Positions 52,631 through 61,023 of a DNA stretch of 64,000 nucleotides are shown one piece after another (the stretch's first letter is position 1; each line of letters opens with the position of its first letter). The notes beneath the pieces were generated by a model. That model ran no database searches and was not told where the DNA came from. It saw only the letters and a program-made list of their open reading frames with translations. Made by a program: the position numbers and the translations under genes. Source of the DNA: Flavobacterium anhuiense. GTDB lineage: Bacteria > Bacteroidota > Bacteroidia > Flavobacteriales > Flavobacteriaceae. The DNA lies in assembly GCF_004151235.1 (NCBI RefSeq), contig NZ_JUIV01000019.1, forward strand, positions 1 to 64,000. The letters are read 5' to 3'.

Positions 52631-52840
52631 GTTTGGTTTATTGTCACTGAAGTAAACGTCTTGATTGTGACTTTTATAGTTTGGATTTAGATTACATTCA
52701 CAAGCAGGACAGTCGCGTAGGTAGTAGATTAATTATGGTTTTGGTAAATTTCATAAAAGTAAAATAAGTCTTTTCTTAATATTTAAAAATAAAGTTTATG
52801 TTTGTGAGAATTAAGTTATTTAACCATATTGTTATAAAAC

Positions 52841-53242
52841 ATGTCAATAAATTTAAAAGTTGCAAGATTCATCGCAATGTTTTCTTTTCTATTAATCTTC
52901 GGGGTTCAAGAGAATGGGGTTCCAATCATTGCTTTACTGCTGATTTATTTCTACCAATTTTTGCACGATCTTTTTAGTAGCGTGAGGTTTGGTATATTTT
53001 GGGAAGGGTTATCAATTATTCCTGTATTTTTTCTGCTTATTTTGTTTTTAATAAGTAGGAATTATAAATTTCTCTTGGGTTGTTTTGTAGTGTTGTTGAT
53101 TTATCTGGTTTACGTTACAGGACTTTTGAATAATTACCAGAACATACACAGTGCTTTTTTACTTCCTTTAACCGTGTTTGTAATATCATCAATTTACGTT
53201 ATAGCAATAGTGAAAAAGCAAAAACCAGATATCAAAGTTTAG
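52841..53242 (+). CDS. Hypothetical membrane protein, 133 aa
   Basis: Four hydrophobic segments (residues about 9-22, 28-45, 55-75, 80-98) and a fifth near 108-127 leave only short loops. The C-terminus is basic (VKKQKPDIKV). No family recognised and no catalytic motif. It precedes another small membrane protein by 64 bp; together they may be one unit. Upstream is a 273-bp gap with only the XRE terminator. Confidence 0.65.
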   Translation: MSINLKVARFIAMFSFLLIFGVQENGVPIIALLLIYFYQFLHDLFSSVRFGIFWEGLSIIPVFFLLILFLISRNYKFLLGCFVVLLIYLVYVTGLLNNYQNIHSAFLLPLTVFVISSIYVIAIVKKQKPDIKV

Positions 53243-53305
53243 CTTTTTAAGATAAAGAATTTGGTTATTTTATAATGTTTAATGCTTTTTTTATAATCAA
53301 AATAC

Positions 53306-53512
53306 ATGAAAATGTTTACTAGAAATTACCTTATTTTTTTAGCAATCTCTACTTTATTGCTCGTTTATTTTTACTTTGTTCAATATTTTTTTACTATTAA
53401 TATTCACGATACTTATTACATGGTGAGTTATTTTTTTCCTGTTTTGCTAGTTTTAATAATAGGAACTATAATCTATATTTTTAAACTTCGAAAACAAAAA
53501 CAGAACAATTAA
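53306..53512 (+). CDS. Small membrane protein with INIHDTYYMV motif, 68 aa
   Basis: Two membrane helices (residues about 8-27 and 40-60). Between them lies FTINIHDTYYMVSYFFPVL, which closely resembles the HDTYFVVAHFHYV segment of cytochrome c oxidase subunit I. The chain is too short to be a COX1 and lacks the heme and copper histidine array. It could be a relic, an assembly factor mimic or convergence. The C-terminus is basic (KLRKQKQNN). Confidence 0.65.
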   Translation: MKMFTRNYLIFLAISTLLLVYFYFVQYFFTINIHDTYYMVSYFFPVLLVLIIGTIIYIFKLRKQKQNN

Positions 53513-53522
53513 TAAGATGAAA

Positions 53523-53554
53523 AAAAGAGCCTCAAAAAAATTTGCGGCTCTTTT
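53523..53554. terminator. Terminator between the 68-aa gene and the M14 peptidase
   Basis: AAAAGAGCC/GGCTCTTTT stem with a 14-nt A/T-rich loop, followed by T's on the plus strand; A-rich on the other side. It serves two convergent genes. Confidence 0.85.
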
Positions 53555-53566
53555 AATAAAAAACAA

Positions 53567-55294
53567 CTAAAGCACTCGATAAACAGGATACTGCAAATGC
53601 GCTTTTTCATAATAAACAGAATGCTTATAAATCCAATCCAATTGTGCTTCGGCGCTTTTAGCAAATTCGCGATCGTTTTGTTTTTTAGCTTCTAATTCTG
53701 CTTTTAGCGATGGATTTTCTTTTAAAAGTTGTCCAGCAGTATCTTCAAAAATATATTCTGAGTAATGTTCTTTTTGCTGTAAAATTGGGTCGAAGAAATT
53801 CCAATTAAAGAATGAATCGACACCTTCTGGTTCAAAGGCTTCTAGAAGATATTTTACGCCTTTTTGGTTTGTTGGCACAATGTAATCTCCTTTGGCGAAA
53901 GCCATTTTAACGATTTTAGATGTTACGGTTGTATTTCGATGTATGTAATGTCCTTCGTAAGCAGACGGAGCGGTTTTAAAATCGGCAATTTTGTAGCTTT
54001 CGACTTCTATAATCGTATCGTTTTTAATTGGTTTAAACAAGATATTATTGTTTTTCAAAAGCTCAATAATATTCCAATATCCTCTAGGAATAATATAAGC
54101 CGTAGGAATCACAACTTCTTTAACCGATTTAAATTCTTTGATGTACGGAACGTCTTTTTTGTACGGTTTCGTTCTGTCGTAATACAAACGATCTCCTGTT
54201 GTGGCATCGCTTTTTTTGTAGCCTGCTTCATAACCTAAAAACGAAAAAGTGGTTGCTTTTGTGCTATCCATTTCCCATTTTAAAGTGTATGATTTTTTAG
54301 GCTGATATTGTTCTAAATTCTTTCCCCTTAAATCTTTTATTTTTTGATAATTGGCGTCGGTAAAATCTAAAGTCGATTTCATGTATTCGTAGGTCATTTT
54401 TACACGTTCGGCATATTTTTTCAGCATATGCGTTTCGACCACAAATCCAATCGTGTTAAACAATGAAGTATAACCCGTTGTATATCGCGGACTATCCACA
54501 AACTGCCCAAAACCTTTGTCAGGAGTATCTTTAAACGAATCGACATAAGGTGTCGTTTCAATTTTCTTTTTCTGAAGATCTTTTACCAAAGCAGGCATCA
54601 TTTCGTTATTCATAAAATCGCCCAAAACCGTTCCCAGTTTGTTGTGCTGTGTCATGATGTACGTTAGTTTGTATTGATAATCAGAACCGTTGCTCACGTG
54701 ATTATCAATAAAAACATCGGCATTTATTTTTTGGAAAATCTCTACAAAACTTTTGGTATTTCTTGTATCCGATTTCATTAAATCACGATTCAAATCGTAG
54801 TTTCTTGCATTTCCTCTAAAACCATAAATCTCTGGTCCGTCTTGGTTGGCGCGCGTTGTAGAATTTCGATTTAAAGCTCCGCCAATATTATAAACTGGAA
54901 TCGTAACCAAAACGGTATTTTTTGGCGCTTTCATTTTTCCTGTTGCCAAATCTCTGTAGAATTGCATTGTAGCGTCTATTCCGTCTGGCTCTCCCGCATG
55001 GATTCCGTTATTTACAAACAATACCGCTTTGGTTTTCTGAATTTTATCAAAATCAAATTCCTTGTCAGGATTAAAAGTAATCATGTGCAGAGGTTCGCCA
55101 GAATCTGTCAATCCCATTTCTTTCATTTGAATGGTTGGAAAATCATTGGCCAGCATCTTCCAATAAGCAATCGTTTCTTGATACGAAGCCGATTGGTTTC
55201 CGTTTCCTTTTTCAAAAAACGTATCGTATTTTTTATTGTTTTGTGCAGAAAGGGTTATGGTGAAAAGTGAAAAGAGAAATGTAAAAAGTTTCAT
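53567..55294 (-). CDS. M14 family zinc carboxypeptidase, exported
   Basis: A 575-aa protein with a signal peptide when started at ATG 55294 (MKLFTFLFSLFTITLSAQ); the longer frame is rejected. The M14 zinc motif is NNGIHAGEPDGIDATMQF (His-x-x-Glu), with the third ligand His in DVFIDNHVSNGSDYQYK and substrate-binding Arg/Asn in GFRGNARNYDLNRD. The catalytic Glu is near VETHMLKKYAER. The C-terminal 200 residues are a non-catalytic domain. Probably a periplasmic or secreted peptidase. Single gene. Confidence 0.92.
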   Translation of the reverse strand: MKLFTFLFSLFTITLSAQNNKKYDTFFEKGNGNQSASYQETIAYWKMLANDFPTIQMKEMGLTDSGEPLHMITFNPDKEFDFDKIQKTKAVLFVNNGIHAGEPDGIDATMQFYRDLATGKMKAPKNTVLVTIPVYNIGGALNRNSTTRANQDGPEIYGFRGNARNYDLNRDLMKSDTRNTKSFVEIFQKINADVFIDNHVSNGSDYQYKLTYIMTQHNKLGTVLGDFMNNEMMPALVKDLQKKKIETTPYVDSFKDTPDKGFGQFVDSPRYTTGYTSLFNTIGFVVETHMLKKYAERVKMTYEYMKSTLDFTDANYQKIKDLRGKNLEQYQPKKSYTLKWEMDSTKATTFSFLGYEAGYKKSDATTGDRLYYDRTKPYKKDVPYIKEFKSVKEVVIPTAYIIPRGYWNIIELLKNNNILFKPIKNDTIIEVESYKIADFKTAPSAYEGHYIHRNTTVTSKIVKMAFAKGDYIVPTNQKGVKYLLEAFEPEGVDSFFNWNFFDPILQQKEHYSEYIFEDTAGQLLKENPSLKAELEAKKQNDREFAKSAEAQLDWIYKHSVYYEKAHLQYPVYRVL

Positions 55295-55330
55295 GGTTTT
55301 GGGTTTAATAGGAATCAAATATAAAGTTTT

Positions 55331-55529
55331 TTGTTTCAAGTTTAAGGTTTCAAGTTGATATGCTTTTGGGTTAATGGTTTCACGCAGATTTTCCAGATTT
55401 TAGCAGATTTATTTGATTTTTATGCTAGAGAAATCTGTTTAAATCTGCCTAAATCTTTTTTAAATCTGCGTGAAACAAAACTTTTACATTAACCAACATG
55501 AAACCTGAAACAAGAAAAACTTGAAACAA
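55331..55529. repeat. Nested inverted repeats upstream of the helicase gene
   Basis: The outer arms TTGTTTCAAGTTT (55331) and AAACTTGAAACAA (55517) are exact reverse complements. The inner arms GTTTCACGCAGATTT (55377-55391) and AAATCTGCGTGAAAC (55462-55476) are too, with further AAATCTG copies inside. The right outer arm lies at the -33 region of the helicase promoter. Confidence 0.88.
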
Positions 55530-55539
55530 CTTTTTTCCC

Positions 55540-55547
55540 TACTTTTG
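55540..55547 (+). promoter_or_regulatory. -7 box abutting the helicase start codon
   Basis: TACTTTTG fits TAnnTTTG and ends 4 nt before ATG 55552. A TTG at 55521 lies 16 bp upstream. The mRNA should be leaderless or nearly so. Confidence 0.6.
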
Positions 55548-55551
55548 CAGC

Positions 55552-56913
55552 ATGAAAAAACACCATTCCAACGATATACTTTCGAATTTAGGGATTCAGA
55601 ATCTTAACGAAATGCAGGAAACTGCTCATGACGTTATTCTGAACGATAACAACGTTTTATTGCTTTCTCCAACAGGATCTGGAAAAACATTAGCGTTTTT
55701 GCTTCCAATTTTAGAATTATTGCAGCCAGAAATCTTATCAGTTCAATGTTTGATTTTAGTTCCGTCTCGAGAATTAGGACTTCAGATTGAACAGGTTTGG
55801 AAGAAGATGGGAACGCAGTACAAAGTGAATATTTGTTACGGCGGACATTCGATTGAAACGGAAATGAAAAACTTAAGCAATCCGCCAGCGGTTTTAATTG
55901 GAACGCCTGGAAGAATTGCCGATCATATTGACAGAGATACTTTTAGAACCGATAAAATTCAGACTTTAATTTTAGATGAGTTTGATAAATCGCTTCAATT
56001 AGGGTTTCATGAGCAGATGTCTTTTATTATTGGAAGATTGGCTAAAGTCAATAAAAGAGTTTTGGTTTCGGCAACTTCAGATATTGAAATTCCGAAATAT
56101 ACGCGCGTTGTAAATCCGACTGTTTTAGATTTTATTCCAGAGGAAGAAGAAAAGACAAATCTTTCAATGAAAATGGTGATTTCGCCAGCCAAAGATAAAC
56201 TGCAGAGTTTGTTCAATTTGATTTGCTCGCTGAAATCAGAATCAGCAATTATTTTCTGTAATCATCGCGATGCTGCAGAACGCATTAGCGATACTTTAAA
56301 CGAAAAAGGAATCTATTCGGTGTACTATCATGGCGGAATGGATCAGGAAGAGCGTGAGAGAGCTCTAATTCAGTTTAGAAACGGAAGTGTGACGTATCTA
56401 GTAACAACAGATTTGGCTGCTAGAGGTTTGGATATTCCTGAAATGAAACATGTTATTCATTATCATCTTCCGTTAAAAGAAGACGAGTTTACGCATCGTA
56501 ACGGACGTACAGCGCGTATGCAAGCAACGGGAACAGCTTATGTTATAATTCACGAAAGTGAAAAACAATTGGATTACATTGATTACGAAATGGAGGTTTT
56601 TGATGTGGAAGGAAAAGTTTCGCTTCCAAGTCCGCCTAAGTTTCAGACTATTTACATCAGTGGGGGAAAGAAAACAAAACTGAACAAATTTGATATCGTT
56701 GGATTCTTTTCTCAAAAAGGGAAACTAGAAAAAGACGATTTAGGTCTGATTGAAGTGAAAGATTTTGTTTCGTTTGCAGCCGTGAAATACAATAAAGTAA
56801 AGGATCTTCTGAAAAACATCAAAGACGAGAAGATGAAAGGCAAGAAGTTTAAAATTGAAGTTGCCCGAAATGTCATCAAGAAAGAAGAAGACGAGAAGAG
56901 AGGGAAGTACTGA
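55552..56913 (+). CDS. DEAD/DEAH-box RNA helicase
   Basis: A 453-aa superfamily 2 helicase. Motif I is SPTGSGKT (39-46), Ia LVPSRELGLQ, Ib GTPGR, and motif II is DEFD (142-145), a variant of DEAD. Motif III is SATSD, IV IIFCNHRDAAER, V TDLAARGLDIPE, and VI HRNGRTAR. The last 75 residues resemble the DbpA RNA-binding domain (IYISGGKKTKLNKFDIVGFFSQKG), which suggests a role in ribosome assembly or mRNA handling. The next gene is 222 bp away. Confidence 0.93.
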   Translation: MKKHHSNDILSNLGIQNLNEMQETAHDVILNDNNVLLLSPTGSGKTLAFLLPILELLQPEILSVQCLILVPSRELGLQIEQVWKKMGTQYKVNICYGGHSIETEMKNLSNPPAVLIGTPGRIADHIDRDTFRTDKIQTLILDEFDKSLQLGFHEQMSFIIGRLAKVNKRVLVSATSDIEIPKYTRVVNPTVLDFIPEEEEKTNLSMKMVISPAKDKLQSLFNLICSLKSESAIIFCNHRDAAERISDTLNEKGIYSVYYHGGMDQEERERALIQFRNGSVTYLVTTDLAARGLDIPEMKHVIHYHLPLKEDEFTHRNGRTARMQATGTAYVIIHESEKQLDYIDYEMEVFDVEGKVSLPSPPKFQTIYISGGKKTKLNKFDIVGFFSQKGKLEKDDLGLIEVKDFVSFAAVKYNKVKDLLKNIKDEKMKGKKFKIEVARNVIKKEEDEKRGKY

Positions 56914-57134
56914 TTCTGGATACTTAGAGGAAAGATGCAAGAAGCAAGGTGTAGATATTAAGAATTGGAATTTAGTAGTTGAGTTTTTTAATGTTTATAT
57001 TATTGTATTTCAGTAGTTTATAATTTAGTGATTAAGTTTTACAATTTTATGTTAAAAAAATAATGATTTGATAGGTGTTTTTTCAATAATTCTATGTTTT
57101 TTTGCTACAGTAAAATTGTAACCCCAAATTCAGT

Positions 57135-57581
57135 ATGAAAAACATTATTACCCTTGCAGCTATGTTATTTAGCTTTGTTTCGTTTGCACAAGTAAAGGTT
57201 CTTGAAACTGTTCCTGTTGAGAAATTAGGGAAAGTAAATAACAATTACATCCAAAAAATTGGAGATGAGTACACGGTGTATTACACAATTATCCAAAGCG
57301 ATGAGGATTCTTCTAACTTAAGAAAGTTCTCATTCAAAAACATCGATAATGCATACAACAATCTTTATAACATTATCGTAGGAGGATTTACTGCAACGCC
57401 TTTGTATGATATCAAATTAGAATTGCCAAACAATTACATTTGGTTGCACTACACAGGAAACGTAGTTCCAGACAAAGCAACTGTACAATTTATGGTTTCT
57501 AGCAAAGAAAGAGATGCTGATACAAATAACGTTTCTGAGCCTTTCGTAAAAGATCAAATCAATAAATTATTCCAAAAGTAA
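57135..57581 (+). CDS. Hypothetical exported protein, 148 aa
   Basis: Signal peptide MKNIITLAAMLFSFVSFAQ. The mature domain is a short alpha/beta chain (EYTVYYTIIQSDEDSSNLRKFSFKNIDNAYNNLYNIIVGGF) with no cysteine pair or known motif. No family recognised beyond common flavobacterial small secreted proteins. Monocistronic with a terminator downstream. Confidence 0.75.
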   Translation: MKNIITLAAMLFSFVSFAQVKVLETVPVEKLGKVNNNYIQKIGDEYTVYYTIIQSDEDSSNLRKFSFKNIDNAYNNLYNIIVGGFTATPLYDIKLELPNNYIWLHYTGNVVPDKATVQFMVSSKERDADTNNVSEPFVKDQINKLFQK

Positions 57582-57603
57582 TTTTCTGCGAGAAATAAAT
57601 ATT

Positions 57604-57637
57604 AAAAAGCCCGTTCAGTTTTATGAACGGGCTTTTT
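57604..57637 (+). terminator. Terminator after the 148-aa gene
   Basis: AAAAAGCCCGTTCA/TGAACGGGCTTTTT stem with a GTTTTA loop and T run. Confidence 0.95.
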
Positions 57638-57694
57638 TTATGTTTCAAATTTTCAGGTTTCAGGTTTCAAGTTTAATAAACTTTATCTTTAATT

Positions 57695-57813
57695 TTAACG
57701 CAAAGTGCGCCAAGTTTTTTATTTATGAAATCTTTTTAAAGTGCAAAGTTCGCAAAGCTTTGTGAATAAAACTTTGCGAACTTTGCGTAAATCATTGCGC
57801 GCTTTGCGGTTAA
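57695..57813. repeat. gcaaagttcgcaaag nested inverted repeat
   Basis: The inner perfect 15-bp arms GCAAAGTTCGCAAAG (57743-57757) and CTTTGCGAACTTTGC (57772-57786) are enclosed by outer arms TTAACGCAAAGTGCGC (57695) and an imperfect inverse (57797-57813). Related words occur at 27200-27320 and 46310-46380. Confidence 0.88.
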
Positions 57814-57854
57814 GTCAAAAACTAAGCAGCTTAGTATCTTAGCAACTTAAAAAA

Positions 57855-58433
57855 TTATATCTTCTTAACGTATTGCGTAATAATCACAATCTGCTGTCCG
57901 TCTACTTTTCCTTCAATGTATTCAGCGTTTTCGTGGTCTAGACGAATGTTTCTCACAGCAGTTCCTTGTTTGGCAACCATGCTTGATCCTTTTACTTTAA
58001 GATCTTTGATTAAAACAACCGAATCTCCGTGCTGTAAAATCACGCCATTACTGTCTTTGTGAACTAATTTATTTTCGTCATCTTCGCCTTCTCCTGTTGC
58101 TTTTGCCCATTCTAGCGTTTCGTCGTCTAGGTACATCATGTCAAGCAATTCTTGCGGCCATCCTGCAGCGCGCATACGGCTAAGCATTCTCCAAGCTACA
58201 ACTTGAACAGGAATATTTTCGTTCCACATGCTGTCGTTAAGGCATCTCCAGTGATTTAAATCTACATTGTCTGGATTTTCAATTTGGTCAATGCAAGTGT
58301 TACAGGCTAATATTGCTTCATCAATTCCACCTTTTCTAGTAGGAAGGACTTGATAAACTTTTAAATTCTCTTCATTACCGCAAAGTTCGCATTTTGACCC
58401 GCTCCGTTTGCTTAATTCTCTCTCGATACTCAT
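57855..58433 (-). CDS. PhnA/YjdM family protein
   Basis: A 192-aa protein. Two CxxC pairs of a zinc ribbon are visible: KCELCGNEENLKVY and LACNTCIDQIENP. The C-terminal PhnA domain is DSNGVILQHGDSVVLIKDLKVKGSSMVAKQGTAVRNIRL. The old name suggests phosphonate use, but E. coli relatives are not needed for it; the role is unknown. Followed by coaD on the same strand with a 79-bp gap. Confidence 0.93.
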   Translation of the reverse strand: MSIERELSKRSGSKCELCGNEENLKVYQVLPTRKGGIDEAILACNTCIDQIENPDNVDLNHWRCLNDSMWNENIPVQVVAWRMLSRMRAAGWPQELLDMMYLDDETLEWAKATGEGEDDENKLVHKDSNGVILQHGDSVVLIKDLKVKGSSMVAKQGTAVRNIRLDHENAEYIEGKVDGQQIVIITQYVKKI

Positions 58434-58512
58434 TGTTTGGTGTTTGTTTTAAAAATGCGAAATTACTTATAATTTGCTTCGCTGGCAAGTTTATGGTTTG
58501 TTGTTTGTTGTG

Positions 58513-58971
58513 TTATTTTTTTATCCTTACCGCATCTGGAACCAGCATCTCATATTCGCCACCATGACGCAATACATCGCGTACAATGCTCGAACTGATA
58601 AATGAAGTGCTTGCAGCTGTAAGCAAGAAAACGGTTTCTATTTTAGACAGTTTTCTATTGGTGTGTGCAATCGCTTTTTCGAATTCGAAATCGGCTGGGT
58701 TACGAAGACCTCTTAGAATGAAATTGGCTTTTTCTTTTTTCGCCAAATCAATCGTTAAGCCTTCGTAAGTGATAACCGAAACTTTTGGTTCGTCTTTGAA
58801 GGTTTCTTCTATAAAGCGTTTTCTTTCTTCTAATGAAAACATGTATTTTTTTTCGGCATTGACCCCAATAGCAATCACAATTTCGTCAAATAAAGGAATT
58901 CCTCTTTTGATAATGTCTTCGTGTCCTAAAGTAATTGGGTCAAATGATCCTGGGAATATGGCTTTTCGCAT
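58513..58971 (-). CDS. coaD: Pantetheine-phosphate adenylyltransferase
   Basis: A 152-aa enzyme that forms dephospho-CoA from phosphopantetheine and ATP. The nucleotidyltransferase motif is FPGSFDPITLGHEDII (TxGH form), and the ISSSIVRDVLRHGG segment is the second signature. Also AIGVNAEKKYMFSLEERKRFIEE and RGLRNPADFEFE. Length is normal for the family. Upstream lies filler before ddl. Confidence 0.97.
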   Translation of the reverse strand: MRKAIFPGSFDPITLGHEDIIKRGIPLFDEIVIAIGVNAEKKYMFSLEERKRFIEETFKDEPKVSVITYEGLTIDLAKKEKANFILRGLRNPADFEFEKAIAHTNRKLSKIETVFLLTAASTSFISSSIVRDVLRHGGEYEMLVPDAVRIKK

Positions 58972-59084
58972 TTTTTTTCTTTTTTAAGGTTCAAAGCTAC
59001 AAAGGCACAAAGGCGCAAAGTATTTTGATGACTTAGATTTCGTTCAGTCTGAGAGTTATGTTATAAAAAATAAGGTTCTGAAAT

Positions 59085-59117
59085 CTTAGTAACTTAGAAT
59101 CTCAGAACCTTAGTATC
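59085..59117. repeat. Filler of cttagaa words
   Basis: Repeated cttagtaacttagaatc and cttagtatctt words between ddl and coaD, as at 47662-47710. No gene is seen. Confidence 0.55.
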
Positions 59118-59118
59118 T

Positions 59119-60090
59119 TTAAGCTAAAGCTAACTCAATTGCATTTGTAAATAAATCTTCTAGAGAAATTCCTGCAGCTTTTGCTTGTTGCGGAATCAAA
59201 CTTTCTGTTGTTAAACCTGGAATGGTGTTCATTTCAAGCATGTGCGGTTCACCGTTTACAATGATGAATTCGCTTCTTGAGAAACCTCTCATTTTTAAAA
59301 CTTCGTAAGCGCGTTTTGCAGTTTCTGACACTTTTTTAGTCAATTCGTCAGAGATTCTTGCAGGCGTGATTTCTTGCGATTTTCCTTCGTATTTGGCTTC
59401 ATAATCGAAGAAATCGTTGTCTGATACAATTTCTGTAATTGGTAAAACGATAATTTCGCCTTTGTAATTGATAACTCCCACAGAAACTTCAGTTCCGTCA
59501 AGGAAGCTTTCAATGATGATTTCGTTATCTTCTTTATATGCCACTTCAATTGCAATTGGCAATTCAGCTTCGGTTTTTACTTTTGAGATTCCGAAACTTG
59601 AACCTGCTTTGTTTGGTTTTACGAAACAAGGAAGTCCAACTTTTTTAACGATTTCGGCAGTATTGATTTCGTCTCCTTTGTTCAAGTAATAAGAAATTGC
59701 TGTTTTGATTCCGTATGGTTTTAAAACCGACAATAAATCTCTTTTATTGAATGTTAAAGCCGATTGGTAATAATCGCAAGAAGATTGTGGCAGACCGATT
59801 AATTCGAAATAAGCTTGCATTAAACCGTCTTCGCCTGGAGTTCCATGAATGGCGTTGAAAACACAGTCAAATGTGATTTTTTCACCGTTTACTGTAACTG
59901 AAAAATCATTTCTATCAATTGGAAATTCGGCATCATTTTGGTCAACATACACCCATTTTTCTTTGAAAATGTGAATACGGAATCCGTTGTATTTTGTTTT
60001 GTCAAGATATTGATACACGACGTTCCCGCTAATTAATGATATTTTGTATTCGCTGGAATAGCCGCCCATGATGATGGCAATGTTTTTCAT
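59119..60090 (-). CDS. ddl: D-alanine--D-alanine ligase
   Basis: A 323-aa ATP-grasp ligase making the D-Ala-D-Ala dipeptide for peptidoglycan. I chose ATG 60090 (MKNIAIIMGGYSSEYKISLI); the longer frame adds ten non-conserved residues. Conserved parts: FNAIHGTPGEDGLMQAYFE, FVKPNKAGSSFGISKV, IIESFLDGTEVSVGVI, and the metal-binding end PHMLEMNTIPGLTTESLIPQQ. Single gene, divergent from the PASTA gene. Confidence 0.96.
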   Translation of the reverse strand: MKNIAIIMGGYSSEYKISLISGNVVYQYLDKTKYNGFRIHIFKEKWVYVDQNDAEFPIDRNDFSVTVNGEKITFDCVFNAIHGTPGEDGLMQAYFELIGLPQSSCDYYQSALTFNKRDLLSVLKPYGIKTAISYYLNKGDEINTAEIVKKVGLPCFVKPNKAGSSFGISKVKTEAELPIAIEVAYKEDNEIIIESFLDGTEVSVGVINYKGEIIVLPITEIVSDNDFFDYEAKYEGKSQEITPARISDELTKKVSETAKRAYEVLKMRGFSRSEFIIVNGEPHMLEMNTIPGLTTESLIPQQAKAAGISLEDLFTNAIELALA

Positions 60091-60211
60091 GTTTTTATTT
60101 TGGATTTTAATTTGTTTCAAGTTTTGATGAAAATCGCTTAAATCTGTTTTGAAACTTTAATTTGATATATGATTTTTTAATAAATAACGTTCTTATGAAA
60201 CCAAGTGTCTT

Positions 60212-60288
60212 AGCCCTGATAGAAGCGGCATCCTTTTGTGCCGGGGTTCGGCGCAAAAGATACAGCGGATAGCAGGAAACAGCTCCTG
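60212..60288 (+). repeat. Structured gatagaagc...cggatagc element, copy 3
   Basis: It starts AGCCCTGATAGAAGC and ends GCGGATAGCAGGAAACAGC. Inside, ATCCTTTTGTGCCG and CGGCGCAAAAGAT form a long stem around a short loop. Copies 1 and 2 are at 47775 and 50964. This is the longest and best-paired copy. Confidence 0.8.
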
Positions 60289-60377
60289 AAAATTATCCTT
60301 CGACTTCGCTTAGGATGACAATCATGGCACTTTCTTGTTTTAAACAAAATTATCATTTTTTTTGAAACGAAATACTT

Positions 60378-60385
60378 TATCTTTG
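60378..60385 (+). promoter_or_regulatory. -7 box of the PASTA-rluD operon
   Basis: TATCTTTG fits TAnnTTTG, 20 nt before the start codon. No good -33 box is at the normal spacing. Confidence 0.5.
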
Positions 60386-60405
60386 TCGCTATTAAAAATA
60401 AATTT

Positions 60406-61023
60406 ATGAGTTTACGTCAGTATTTAACAAGCCGAGTTTTTTTCTTGCAATTGCTTGCTGCGGCAGCAATTATTGCGCTTATTGGTTATTTATTTATGCA
60501 TTGGTTGACTTTTACAACTGATCACGGACACGAAATTGCTGTTCCGAATTTGTCTAAATTGACTGAAGAACAAGTTGAAGAAAAATTGGATGAACTAGAT
60601 TTAGATTACGTTCTATTGGATAGTGTTGATTACAGAAGTGAATTCCCAAAATATAGCGTTGTAGAGCAAGATCCGTTGCCTGGAACAAAGGTTAAAGTGG
60701 GTAGAAAAATTTATATTAAGATTAATGCGTCTGGTTTTTCGTCTGTAAAAATTCCAGATTTAATCGAGAAAACATATCGTGAAGCTGTACCAACGTTAAA
60801 AGCGTTAGGTCTTGAACCAGGAACGATTACATATATTCCAAATCTTGGAAAAGATATGGTTTTGGAAATGCGTTTGAAAGGAAGAAACTTAAAAGTAGGA
60901 GATCGCGTGCTTAAAGCTTCTAAAATTGATTTGGTTTTAGGAGACGGAAAAGCAAGTTATGTAGATGATAGTCAGGCAGACAGTACTGCAGTGCCTGTAG
61001 AAACCCCAGCAGATGAACAATAA
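60406..61023 (+). CDS. PASTA domain membrane protein
   Basis: A 205-aa protein with one N-terminal membrane helix (residues about 12-31). Three PASTA-like repeats of about 65 residues follow: EIAVPNLSKLTEEQVEEKLDELDLDYVLLDS, PGTKVKVGRKIYIKINASG with VKIPDLIEKTYREAVPTLKALGLEPG, and LKVGDRVLKASKIDLVLGDG. PASTA domains bind peptidoglycan stem peptides or drive partner contact. There is no kinase or transpeptidase domain. The end overlaps rluD by 11 bp. Confidence 0.92.
   Translation: MSLRQYLTSRVFFLQLLAAAAIIALIGYLFMHWLTFTTDHGHEIAVPNLSKLTEEQVEEKLDELDLDYVLLDSVDYRSEFPKYSVVEQDPLPGTKVKVGRKIYIKINASGFSSVKIPDLIEKTYREAVPTLKALGLEPGTITYIPNLGKDMVLEMRLKGRNLKVGDRVLKASKIDLVLGDGKASYVDDSQADSTAVPVETPADEQ

Larger units (their letters stand above)
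60091..60405. other. Gap between ddl and the PASTA gene
   Basis: A 315-bp stretch. It holds the structured element at 60212-60288, a short tccttcgacttcgcttagga palindrome near 60296, and the PASTA promoter candidate TATCTTTG at 60378-60385 (20 nt before the ATG). No gene is seen. Confidence 0.6.
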
